Source: UBA1163 sp049513055 (GTDB lineage Bacteria; Desulfobacterota; BSN033; UBA1163). Taken from it: a DNA stretch of 14,551 nt. The translations under genes and the position numbers were made by a program. Below, one piece after another: positions 6,572 to 13,192 of the stretch. The notes beneath the pieces are model-generated. The model made no database searches and was not told the DNA's origin. It saw nothing but the letters and a program-made list of their open reading frames with translations. The stretch covers positions 1 through 14,551 of the forward strand of contig JBEKWN010000080.1 in the NCBI GenBank assembly GCA_049513055.1, in the 5' to 3' direction. The stretch's first letter is position 1; every line of letters begins with the position of its first letter.

Positions 6572-6950
6572 TTTTTTAACCTCCTCATTAATGGGGCATT
6601 CAAAGATCACTCGTTTTCCAAACGAAAAAAGTCAACCCTTCGACTCCCCGGCCTGAAGGCTAGGGCTTGCTCAGGGTTGACCCTGAGCCGCGCTTCTTTA
6701 CTCCGTTTTTAAAGGCGGGGCTTGGCGCGGCCGAACGGGTCAACAACCAGATGCTCTGAACTTGGATTAGAGTGTATTAGATTAAGAACGGGGTGTCAAT
6801 GAGAATTGGGGAGGGGAGCTTAATTGGATGGGAGAGATGAGGATATTTGGAGAGAGTTTAAATTGAAGAGTACACCTACAAAGTATGGAACTCAGTCAAC
6901 GCCAAAGGTTGAGGATTTCCGATTGAAAGTGAGTAATCTGACATATCACA
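6572..6950. other. Non-coding stretch with palindromic element
   Basis: No convincing gene is seen. Within it, 6631-6744 is rich in overlapping palindromes: GTCAACCC (6631-6638) can pair with GGGTTGAC (6674-6681); GCTCAGGG (6669-6676) with CCCTGAGC (6681-6688); CCGCGC (6688-6693) with GCGCGG (6725-6730); and GTTGACCC (6676-6683) with GGGTCAAC (6737-6744). It is GC-richer than its surroundings and looks like a repeat-family insertion between the two minus-strand transcription units. Positions 6745-6950 show nothing recognisable. Confidence 0.5.
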
Positions 6951-7601
6951 TTAGGCAGGATTATCCTTTGAGCCATCCGCATTAAAACCTTTTTCTAATA
7001 AAATTGATTTGACCAATTTGAAAACCTCATTAGTTCCTATTGCACCCTTGGAAAAGAAATAATCAGCCTTGTATCGGATCGCCGCCTCTCGATATTCTGG
7101 TAAATCATGACTCGTAAGAATGATAATGATGATGTCAGGGTGATTAGTTTTTATCTTCCTGGTTAATTCAAGGCCGTTTTCCCCAGGTAATCTGATATCC
7201 ATGAAGATTAGATTTGGGGGATGAGAATCGATTTTCTGCAATGCCTCCACCCCATCCGCAGCTTCAATAATGTCCATTGAAGGAAATATATCCTGTAAGT
7301 TATTTTTAACTACTTGTCTAAATGAGGGATTATCTTCAACGAGCATTGTTCTAAACATAATATTGCTTCCTTTCTCACATTTTTTGTATTCTGTTCTATG
7401 CCTGTCTCTTTGACTGACTTTGACCGTTTGCTCCTCATTTTCTACCTCTTCAAAGATTCCCATTTCTTTCTTAATGAATCCAAAACCTCCGCATTCTTTG
7501 CAAACATCAAAACCATCAGGGTTCTTGGGCAATTTTCCTTTTCCATTACAAACCGAGCAGAAGACCATATTGTATTTTTTGGGATTAAAAGTCTTGCCCA
7601 T
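6951..7601 (-). CDS. Zinc-finger (CxxCxGxG x2) / response-regulator receiver ORF
   Basis: This 216-residue ORF has two unlike halves. Residues 1-45 carry CSVCNGKG (Cys15, Cys18) and CKECGGFG (Cys34, Cys37), the paired CxxCxGxG pattern of DnaJ-type zinc fingers. Residues 82-205 are a CheY-like receiver: acidic pair Glu89-Asp90, phospho-acceptor Asp135 in FMDIRLPG, Thr163 in LTSHD and Lys185 in FSKG. No DNA-binding output domain follows, so it is a single-domain receiver. Residues 46-81 are low in hydrophobics and look like read-through of a spacer. An ATG at residue 82 (7358) has AGGAAG seven bases upstream, so the receiver is probably also, or only, translated from there. The upstream start at 7601 has AGGG five bases before it. 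The histidine kinase at 8239-9294 may be the partner. Confidence 0.8.
   Translation of the reverse strand: MGKTFNPKKYNMVFCSVCNGKGKLPKNPDGFDVCKECGGFGFIKKEMGIFEEVENEEQTVKVSQRDRHRTEYKKCEKGSNIMFRTMLVEDNPSFRQVVKNNLQDIFPSMDIIEAADGVEALQKIDSHPPNLIFMDIRLPGENGLELTRKIKTNHPDIIIIILTSHDLPEYREAAIRYKADYFFSKGAIGTNEVFKLVKSILLEKGFNADGSKDNPA
7356..7371 (-). promoter_or_regulatory. Internal ribosome-binding site and start for the receiver
   Basis: AGGAAG (7366-7371) lies seven bases before an in-frame ATG (7358-7356) that begins MFRTMLVEDN, exactly the usual start of a receiver domain. This suggests that two gene products are made from one open frame, or that a stop codon between two genes has been lost. Confidence 0.6.
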
Positions 7602-7611
7602 ATCAACCCTC

Positions 7612-7787
7612 TCACCTTTTCCTGTTTCTCGTGTTTGGCACCCGGCCCATCCTTATCAACTGCCGATTCTCCAAAATCACCTGGTCTACAATCTCCTCGC
7701 AGATAACACATTTCCATCCCCCAAAGTATTCATAAGGGCGTAAAATTTATCATAAATCATGACACTATTGCAGCGAAGACACTTCAT
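7612..7787 (-). pseudogene. Small CxxC protein gene with a one-base frameshift
   Basis: The ATG at 7787 has AGGAAG eight bases upstream (7796-7801) and starts MKCLRCNSVMIYDKFY with a CxxC knuckle. The frame then loses sense and stops. One base shift gives PYEYFGGWKCVICEEIVDQV, then ILENRQLIRMGRVPN and a TGA at 7612-7614. The second part brings a second CxxC and joins smoothly. The span is 176 bases, one short of a 58-residue ORF, which fits a single deletion within GCCC near 7738. The rebuilt protein looks like a small zinc-ribbon protein of anaerobic bacteria, of unknown function. It leads directly into the zinc-finger/receiver ORF and shares its strand, so the two probably formed one operon. 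A sequencing indel is an alternative explanation. Confidence 0.65.
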
Positions 7788-7816
7788 AAGAACATCTTCC
7801 TTCAACCTATTCGGTA

Positions 7817-7822
7817 ATTATA
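7817..7822 (-). promoter_or_regulatory. Candidate -10 box of the CxxC/receiver operon
   Basis: A perfect TATAAT lies on the minus strand about 30 bases before the ATG at 7787. Transcription would begin near 7810. The -35 region at the right distance (ATTTAA) is weak, so activation by a regulator would be expected. Confidence 0.4.
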
Positions 7823-8238
7823 TACGAGTGATTTAGGGATTAAATAAGGCGAACACTGTATTTTAGGGTGAAAAGGGCTGTATTTTGAGAGAGGTCACAT
7901 GGGCGAATAAGTTTATAAAATTTGATTCTTCCATCCTCAGAAAACTATTTTATGTGAAAGATTTCTATTTGAAATGTTGTATTGTGTTACAAAAATGTAA
8001 AATCAAAGTTACGGGAAGAAGTTCTCATTTTTCCAAAATCCCGCCGGCCAAAAAGCCATGTTAAGACTTTCGCCTACTTATCTTCAATCGAGGCATGCTT
8101 TAAGAATCGAGGATTTCTGGTAGAAATGAATTAGGCCGGGTAAATATATGAAAATCAAATCCAAACATTTTGGACAGTCTGAAAACAGCACATCTATAGC
8201 AGATAGTGAAAACCCCCCAAGAGACGGTTCCTTCACGA
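7823..8238. other. Non-coding stretch between kinase and receiver operon
   Basis: It is AT-rich, apart from a short GC patch at 8040-8055. A 52-codon + strand ORF starting at 8148 runs into the end of the kinase gene and has no ribosome-binding site; I do not accept it. No clear terminator for the kinase gene, no RNA gene and no repeat were found. Confidence 0.4.
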
Positions 8239-9294
8239 TCAATTATTCCCGCTCAATAGCCACGACGCACGAACGGTTGTTCCTTTTCCCTCGGCGGATT
8301 CGATAGCAAAAGAGCCACCTGAAAGCTCTGTCCGCTCCCTCATGTTCGTTAGACCAAATCCCCGCTTCGTGCTCTCCGAACCGAGCACTTTTTTCAGATC
8401 AAAACCCTCACCATTGTCTTCGAGAACAAGTTCAATTCTCCCGTCCATCTTCCACAAGGACAAATGGACAAGATCCGCTTTGCTGTGCTTTGCAATGTTG
8501 TTCATCCCTTCTTGCGTTACCCTAAAGATAACTATCTTCAAGGAATTGGGGATGTCCCTTTCTTCGAGAGTTTTTTCCAACTCGACTTTAATCCCGGTAT
8601 AAATCGTCTGGTACCTCCTACAGAACCAAGAAAGGGCAGCCAAGAGACCCAGATCATCAAGGATGGATGGCCGTAAGTCCATCTGTATTCTTCTACATTC
8701 CTCGACACATTCTTGAATCAAGGGGATGATGGTATTCAAATATTCTGTCGAACCGCTGGCCGTCTTTCCGATCTCAAGATGAGCACTTTCCACCTTGAAT
8801 TTAATTGCAGCCAGGCAAGCTCCGAGGGTATCATGAATCTCGCCGGCGATCCTCTTTCTCTCCTCCTCGTGGGCTGAAAGAAGTCTCGTGGATAGATCCC
8901 GAAGCGCTTCATTCGCTTTTGCAAGTTCCAAGCTCCTCTCGTGAGCTTGCTGCCGAGTGCGACGATAAAATTCGGCTACTACGCTTATCAACACACCCAT
9001 GCCCGAAAAAAAACATAAGCCGACGAAATCGGAGAGGAGCTCAATAGCAAACCCTTCCGGAGGGAGAATCCAATAGGCCGAAATCATCGCAACCATCGCG
9101 GTGGCCAGAAGGCCAGCCCAGAAGCCAAATACTATGGCGACGAGCATTACGGCTGGAAAGAAGGTAACGTAGGTCGGCAAACCAGGGCCAACCCACTTCG
9201 TTAGCACCAGGCGCAACAGAAATGCTACTGCAACCACGCCGATTGTGATGCCATAGCGAATCCAGGTACGATCGAACCAACCAACACCCACCAA
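8239..9294 (-). CDS. Membrane sensor histidine kinase, DUF4118 + HisKA_3 (NarX type)
   Basis: This 351-residue inner-membrane kinase should autophosphorylate on histidine and pass the phosphate to a response regulator. Residues 12-108 contain four hydrophobic segments resembling the KdpD-type DUF4118 membrane module (GLPTYVTFFPAVMLVAIVFG, then SAYWILPP). There is almost no periplasmic loop, so any signal is likely sensed in or near the membrane. A helical linker (about 109-135) leads to the HisKA_3 dimerisation helix with EERKRIAGEIHDTLG; His154 is the acceptor. The ATPase domain has the N box EGMNNIAKH (262-270), DNGEGFD (293-299) and RGFGLTNMRERTE (311-323). GGAGG at 9301-9305 is placed for a TTG start at 9294 or a GTG at 9291. 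A weak promoter (TTGCGA 9396-9401, TATTGT 9373-9378) lies upstream. HisKA_3 kinases usually pair with NarL-type regulators; none with a DNA-binding domain is nearby. Confidence 0.92.
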   Translation of the reverse strand: MVGVGWFDRTWIRYGITIGVVAVAFLLRLVLTKWVGPGLPTYVTFFPAVMLVAIVFGFWAGLLATAMVAMISAYWILPPEGFAIELLSDFVGLCFFSGMGVLISVVAEFYRRTRQQAHERSLELAKANEALRDLSTRLLSAHEEERKRIAGEIHDTLGACLAAIKFKVESAHLEIGKTASGSTEYLNTIIPLIQECVEECRRIQMDLRPSILDDLGLLAALSWFCRRYQTIYTGIKVELEKTLEERDIPNSLKIVIFRVTQEGMNNIAKHSKADLVHLSLWKMDGRIELVLEDNGEGFDLKKVLGSESTKRGFGLTNMRERTELSGGSFAIESAEGKGTTVRASWLLSGNN

Positions 9295-9305
9295 ATTATC
9301 CCTCC

Positions 9306-9807
9306 ACTTGTTTAAGGTGGCAATCTCCTGCCAACGAGTACTCTTGAGGGGGGCACCTCAAACAGGCCATCAACAATACATTATTTTGGAGCCGCTCGCA
9401 ACATGGATTACTGGGAAGAACCGAACACGCCTGAAATATCCCTTAAAGGTGATCCTCGTTATTTATCATTCAAAGGACTTTGCAAAATTCTTTTATTGAG
9501 GATTACCTATTGAAATCTTGAACAGAGTCGTCGAATTTCGAAATCTCACTTTCAGGAAGAACTCGATTCGGCATCCCTGACCATTCATTAAGGCTGAGCA
9601 AGGCAATAACTCTTGGCCAGTCGATTCAGTGGCCTCAGAGAGGTGTACACGCATAAGAAAGGCGATGGATGAAGGATATATGAGGAGGGATAAGTTAACC
9701 GGACCATTCTCAAAACGCTGTTGTTAAAATTGATGTGACTCTGAAGGGAAAAGGCCAACCCCAAAGGATTGGCTTGTGAATTTGGCTCTATGAACATGCA
9801 AGTACTC
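9306..9807. other. Non-coding stretch with low-complexity and direct-repeat sequence
   Basis: No gene is supported over about 500 bases. Noted in it: a 6-bp hairpin TTGAGG/CCTCAA (9344-9349 with 9356-9361); a purine-rich low-complexity run of GATGGATGAAGGATATATGA type (9663-9691); and GCCAA/TTGGC arms at 9753-9772. Positions 9721-9740 match 10916-10935 at 18 of 20 bases, so one half of a direct repeat around the toxin operon lies here. Confidence 0.45.
9721..9740 (+). repeat. Direct repeat, left copy
   Basis: The 20-mer beginning TTGTTAAAATTGATG matches 10916-10935 at 18 of 20 positions, including an uninterrupted TTGATGTGACT. It lies about 70 bases beyond the 3' end of the toxin gene, and the other copy lies just upstream of the operon promoter. 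A chance match of this quality in a 14-kb AT-rich window is not excluded. Confidence 0.45.
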
Positions 9808-10155
9808 TTAGCTTAAGCTCAAAACTTCTCTTAGCTTTTTTCCTATTTCGCCCATTAGCGTTGGACCTACCTGACCAAGATGACTTGATGCAAGGTTTTT
9901 AGACAATGTTGCAATTTTTGCAGTTCTAATCAAAGAAGCTTTCTTGAGCCCAGTTCTTAGAAACTCTGTGTCACTTTGATCCAGGAAAAGGTCTGTAGGT
10001 TGAGGATTAACTGTTTGTGAAGAAATAAACATAAATATTGCATCCTCGCCACTTTTCGTGTAAGAGTCAGAAGAAATGATCAATGCTGGTCGTACCTTGC
10101 TTGATACCAAATTAGTAAAAGGATATTTTATTAAAACAATATCTCCTCTTTTCAT
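9808..10155 (-). CDS. MazF/PemK-family toxin (endoribonuclease)
   Basis: This 115-residue protein has the typical length and order of MazF/PemK toxins, which cleave mRNA and halt growth until an antitoxin neutralises them. It opens MKRGDIVLIKYPFTN, the usual first strand, then SSKVRPALIIS with the conserved Arg22 of the KxRP loop. IFMFISSQ supplies the serine pair (45-46) that stands where the catalytic Ser/Thr of MazF is found. KKASLIRTAKIATLSKN (71-87) and the closing helix also match. No truncation is seen. The ATG overlaps the stop of the preceding gene by four bases (ATGA), so its translation depends on that gene. Only a weak ribosome-binding site precedes it. It is the last gene of three. 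RNA cleavage specificity cannot be predicted. Confidence 0.9.
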   Translation of the reverse strand: MKRGDIVLIKYPFTNLVSSKVRPALIISSDSYTKSGEDAIFMFISSQTVNPQPTDLFLDQSDTEFLRTGLKKASLIRTAKIATLSKNLASSHLGQVGPTLMGEIGKKLREVLSLS

Positions 10156-10451
10156 CTTATCGGAGTCCCATCTAATTCCGTGTAAATATCTTCTTCCTCA
10201 TCATCCAAGAATGAGAAAGAACCGCCTCTGCTTGCCAGCATTAGTATTTCTTCATCATTTAATTCTTCTTTGACAGAAAATTCTAAATCCGTAATAGTAC
10301 CAGAAACTATTTTTGTATTAAACCATGCAGGGTCCGAAGAAACCGATTTCACGTCTTTAAAGCCTTTTTGAAAAGTTGCTACCCCCTGTGGAGGAATAAC
10401 CTTACTATGGATATTGATTGATTCTTCTGCTGTAGAGAATAATGCCTCCAT
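10152..10451 (-). CDS. Small acidic protein, probable antitoxin of the MazF-type toxin
   Basis: This 99-residue protein is not recognised by sequence. It begins MEALFSTAEESINIHSKV and ends in an acidic tail (LDDEEEDIYTELDG, 81-94). Directly before a MazF-like toxin, with a four-base overlap, this is the position and charge pattern expected of an antitoxin whose acidic end wraps the basic toxin. No ribbon-helix-helix, AbrB or helix-turn-helix pattern is obvious, so it may neutralise without binding DNA. GGGAG seven bases upstream of the ATG supports the start. The start also overlaps the stop of the gene before it by one base (TAATG). The antitoxin role is inferred from context. Confidence 0.65.
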   Translation of the reverse strand: MEALFSTAEESINIHSKVIPPQGVATFQKGFKDVKSVSSDPAWFNTKIVSGTITDLEFSVKEELNDEEILMLASRGGSFSFLDDEEEDIYTELDGTPIR

Positions 10452-10825
10452 TACTTTTCTCCCTTTTTTGCTGCAATCTTTGCAATTTGTTCCCTAAGTT
10501 GTTCAAGATCCTTTATTCGACCATCCAACCAATTTATGAAACTTGTTGCTACTTTATCATTGAACACTAAAGATGCCTGAACGATTCTTACATATTCATA
10601 TTTCTTCTCTTCTTCTTTTTGGTCTCCAAGGGTTTTGTCTGGATTCATCAGACGTTTTTCAACATTTGGAATAGCCTGCCTTTCTGAATACAAAGCCATA
10701 TGTATCATGCCATCTGGAGCAACCCCACCGAAAGCCCCGTTTACATGCAATTCCTTCAAGTCACTTGGAAAAATGTATTTGAAAGAAACGGTTTCACCTT
10801 TAAGTTGATCCTTTTCATTTTTCAT
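10451..10825 (-). CDS. Uncharacterised protein, first gene of the toxin operon
   Basis: This 124-residue protein has no family I can name with confidence. The N-terminal half holds a beta-rich stretch YIFPSDLKELHVNGAFGGV (17-35) and IHMALYSERQ (41-50). The C-terminal half, YVRIVQASLVFNDKVATSFI (78-97), leads into a charged helix with heptad character (100-118). The layout faintly resembles small DUF3467-type proteins. Its tight coupling to the antitoxin candidate and toxin suggests a third component: repressor, second antitoxin or effector. The ATG at 10825 has only a weak site (AGGGGGC). A stronger GAGGAG (10852-10857) serves an ATG at 10845 whose frame, MYPGG, ends two bases before this start. 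One more G in the G5 run would fuse it in frame as MYPGGLRMKNEKDQ. Confidence 0.7.
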   Translation of the reverse strand: MKNEKDQLKGETVSFKYIFPSDLKELHVNGAFGGVAPDGMIHMALYSERQAIPNVEKRLMNPDKTLGDQKEEEKKYEYVRIVQASLVFNDKVATSFINWLDGRIKDLEQLREQIAKIAAKKGEK

Positions 10826-10827
10826 TC

Positions 10828-10845
10828 TTAGCCCCCTGGATACAT
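10828..10845 (-). other. Five-codon leader ORF (MYPGG) or lost N-terminus
   Basis: ATG TAT CCA GGG GGC TAA follows GAGGAG by six bases and stops two bases before the ATG of the 124-residue protein. It could drive reinitiation at the main start. Alternatively it is the true start, broken by loss of one G in the G5 run. Confidence 0.5.
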
Positions 10846-10863
10846 TATCAACTCCTCTAATAT

Positions 10864-10896
10864 ATTATATCAACCTAATTGCAAAGAAAGCAATTA
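10864..10896 (-). promoter_or_regulatory. Promoter and inverted-repeat operator candidate of the toxin operon
   Basis: A perfect -10 TATAAT (minus strand, 10869-10864) lies 18 bp after TTGCTT (10893-10888). The inverted repeat TAATTGC/GCAATTA (10876-10882 and 10890-10896) spans the -35 region and the spacer, a natural place for autorepression. Start of transcription would be near 10857, just before the leader ORF. Operator function is inferred from symmetry and position. Confidence 0.5.
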
Positions 10897-10915
10897 AGAA
10901 TTCCATTTAGGGTTG

Positions 10916-10935
10916 TTGTGAAATTTGATGTGACT
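10916..10935 (+). repeat. Direct repeat, right copy
   Basis: This 20-mer matches 9721-9740 at 18 of 20 positions. It sits between the toxin-operon promoter and the tRNA-Gln gene. See the left copy. Confidence 0.45.
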
Positions 10936-10989
10936 TCATCCTGGGCACACTTGGGGCAACTTTTTTTTCACGTAGGTTATTGAAATCAT

Positions 10990-11063
10990 TGGCTGGGGGG
11001 CGAGGATTCGAACCTCGGTAGCAAGATCCAGAGCCTTGCGTCCTGCCGCTAGACGACCCCCCA
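10990..11063 (-). tRNA. tRNA-Gln (anticodon CUG)
   Basis: A complete cloverleaf: acceptor TGGGGGG with CCCCCCA, discriminator G, encoded CCA (10990-10992), T arm CGAGG-TTCGAAT-CCTCG, and anticodon arm CAAGG-CTCTGGA-TCTTG with anticodon CUG, reading CAG. It shows U1-A72, G2-C71, G3-C70 and G73, the acceptor-end features by which E. coli GlnRS recognises its tRNA. glnS is 210 bp away on the other strand. Confidence 0.95.
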
Positions 11064-11065
11064 TT

Positions 11066-11097
11066 TTTCGTGCCCGTGATTCGTGTCTCGTGTTCGG
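11066..11097. repeat. Short degenerate CACGA repeats
   Basis: On the minus strand the run reads ACACGAGACACGAATCACGG and then GCACGAAA, about four imperfect CACGA units directly upstream of the tRNA-Gln 5' end. It may overlap the tRNA promoter region. It is low in complexity and of unknown role. Confidence 0.4.
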
Positions 11098-11272
11098 GTA
11101 ACAACCCTACAATTACCTAAATTTTTAATACCATTAATTCAATTCGATATCAATCTTTTCGAGACAAAAAGCTGATTTAGGAAAAAACCAGTTTTTGTTG
11201 TAAAATAGAACCTGCCCTGAAGAGGGAGAAATAGACTGTTTAATCTTAGAGCAGGAGAAAGGAACCGATTCT

Positions 11273-12967
11273 ATGGCCCAAATTAATTCATCACCCCCGT
11301 CGGATTTTATAAGAGACATTATTGAGGAACACCTAAGAAACAATAGGTTTCAAGGGCGTGTGGCTACCCGCTTTCCACCCGAACCGAACGGATACCTCCA
11401 TATCGGACATGCCAAGTCCGTCTGCCTCAATTTCGGTATCGCTGCGCAGTACGGTGGTTCCTGCAATTTACGGATGGATGATACAGATCCGAGTGGTGAA
11501 TCCCTTGAATATGTCGAATCGATTATCAACGACGTCCGCTGGCTGGGGTTTGATTGGGGAGATCGCCTGTTCTATGCTTCTGACTATTTTGAGCAACTCT
11601 ACCAATTTGCGGTCCAGCTGATTAAAACTGGCAAAGCCTATGCCTGCAGTTTGAGTGCAGATGAAATAAGAGAGCAACGGGGCACCTTGACCGAGCCAGG
11701 GAAAGAGAGTCCCTATCGGAACCGCACCATTGAAGAGAACCTGGATTTGTTCGCACGAATGCGGGTGGGTGAATTCGAGGATGGAGCCCATGTCCTTCGT
11801 GCCAAAATCGATATGGCCTCTCCAAACATCACCATGCGAGACCCTGTCCTCTACCGCATCAAGAGAGCGACTCACCACCGAACAGGGAGGCAATGGTGCA
11901 TCTACCCGATGTACGACTTTGCCCACTGCCTTTCGGATTCCATCGAAAAAATCACTCATTCGATTTGCACGCTGGAGTTTGAAAATAACCGTCCCTTGTA
12001 CGATTGGATTCTGGATCAGTTGAATGTGGATTGTCACCCTCAGCAGATCGAATTCGCTCGCCTCAATCTCAGCTACACGATTCTCAGTAAGCGAAGACTG
12101 ATCGAATTAGTAAGTAAGGGGTACGTAACGGGCTGGGACGATCCACGAATGCCCACCATAGCGGGAATGAGAAGGCGAGGCTACACTCCGGAGGCAATCC
12201 GAAACTTTTGTGCGAGAATCGGAGTTGCCAAGAATGAAAATCTCGTCGATGTTTCTCTCCTTGAGCATTGCGTTCGTGAAGATTTGAATGAACGGGTGCC
12301 ACGCGTCATGGGGGTATTGCGGCCCCTTCGCGTGGTCATCGACAACTATCCCGAAGAGCAGGTGGAAGAGTTCGAATGTCCCAATCATCCACAGAATCCC
12401 GGCATGGGATCGCGGAGAGTTCCCTTTTCCAGGGTACTTTATATAGAACAAGAAGATTTCCTGGAGAATCCTCCCAAAAAGTTTTATAGGCTGGCTCCCG
12501 GCAGAGAGGTGCGTCTCCGGTATGGATACTTTATAAAATGTGCGAGCGTAGTTAAAGACCCTAACACAGGCGAAGTGGTCGAAGTGCACTGCACCTATGA
12601 CCCGGAGACGCGAAGTGGGTTTGCTCCAGATGGGCGGAAGGTCGATGCAACCATCCATTGGGTATCAGCGAATCATTCGGTTCCTGCTGAGGGACGATTG
12701 TATGATCGCTTCTTCAAATTCTCCGATCCAACGGGCGAAGGGGATGATTTTACGAAATACTTGAATCCGAGATCGTTGGAAACCCTTACCTCATGCCGTG
12801 TCGAGCCCAGCCTGGCAGGTGCGGCACCGGGAGGCAGATACCAGTTTGAAAGGCTCGGTTATTTCTGCGTCGATCCTAAAGATTCTTTTCCTAAAAGGCT
12901 TGTATTCAATCGGATCGTGCCTCTTCGCGATTCCTGGGCAAAAGTCTCAGAAAAAGAAAAGAAATAG
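11273..12967 (+). CDS. glnS: Glutaminyl-tRNA synthetase
   Basis: This 564-residue class I synthetase charges tRNA-Gln with glutamine in the cytosol; E. coli GlnRS has 554 residues. PPEPNGYLHIGHAKS (35-49) holds the HIGH signature. LRMDDTDP (66-73) follows. GRQWCIYPMYDFAHC (205-219) is a core GlnRS/GluRS motif with the glutamine pocket, and ILSKR (270-274) is the KMSKS equivalent. DDPRMPTIAGMRRRGYTPEA then leads into the two anticodon-binding beta-barrels, about 340-555. The sequence is of the GlnRS rather than the GluRS type: it has FPPEPNGYLHIGHAKS and the beta-barrel C-terminus. It starts at an ATG with AAAGGAA about nine bases upstream. It is monocistronic, ends near a strong terminator and is divergent from tRNA-Gln(CUG). 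No lesion is seen. Confidence 0.97.
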   Translation: MAQINSSPPSDFIRDIIEEHLRNNRFQGRVATRFPPEPNGYLHIGHAKSVCLNFGIAAQYGGSCNLRMDDTDPSGESLEYVESIINDVRWLGFDWGDRLFYASDYFEQLYQFAVQLIKTGKAYACSLSADEIREQRGTLTEPGKESPYRNRTIEENLDLFARMRVGEFEDGAHVLRAKIDMASPNITMRDPVLYRIKRATHHRTGRQWCIYPMYDFAHCLSDSIEKITHSICTLEFENNRPLYDWILDQLNVDCHPQQIEFARLNLSYTILSKRRLIELVSKGYVTGWDDPRMPTIAGMRRRGYTPEAIRNFCARIGVAKNENLVDVSLLEHCVREDLNERVPRVMGVLRPLRVVIDNYPEEQVEEFECPNHPQNPGMGSRRVPFSRVLYIEQEDFLENPPKKFYRLAPGREVRLRYGYFIKCASVVKDPNTGEVVEVHCTYDPETRSGFAPDGRKVDATIHWVSANHSVPAEGRLYDRFFKFSDPTGEGDDFTKYLNPRSLETLTSCRVEPSLAGAAPGGRYQFERLGYFCVDPKDSFPKRLVFNRIVPLRDSWAKVSEKEKK

Positions 12968-13025
12968 ATTCCAGGAAGAGCGGGGGGGTGTAGGAACATT
13001 ATGTAAACGGTTTCTTCTTCTTGGT

Positions 13026-13069
13026 AATAAAAATGGGTTCGACCGAATTGAGTCAGACCCATTTTTATT
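13026..13069. terminator. Bidirectional terminator after glnS
   Basis: A 13-bp stem, AATAAAAATGGGT (13026-13038) with ACCCATTTTTATT (13057-13069), contains T-runs on both strands. It lies 59 bases after the glnS stop and can also stop transcription arriving from the minus-strand gene at 13193-13555. The GC core GGGT/ACCC followed by TTTTTATT is the intrinsic terminator pattern. Confidence 0.75.
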
Positions 13070-13192
13070 CTATTAAAAATAAATGGGGAACAACAGTCCC
13101 CTTTTTTGACATTCTAACTAAAACCCCAGGACAAAGACATTCGTTCTTTTCGTAATCTATTATTCTTAGATAAAACTAACTTACTCAACGCT

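Noticed and set aside
8148..8306. 52-residue + strand ORF starting MKIKSKHFGQ, faintly like the start of an anti-sigma factor
   Set aside because: No ribosome-binding site, it overlaps the 3' end of the kinase gene on the opposite strand, and its second half is simply the antisense of that gene.
10907..11104. 65-residue minus-strand ORF
   Set aside because: It reads across the tRNA-Gln gene; coding is not credible.
11468..12037. 189-residue minus-strand ORF inside glnS
   Set aside because: It is the antisense shadow of a well-conserved synthetase; no ribosome-binding site or recognisable motif.
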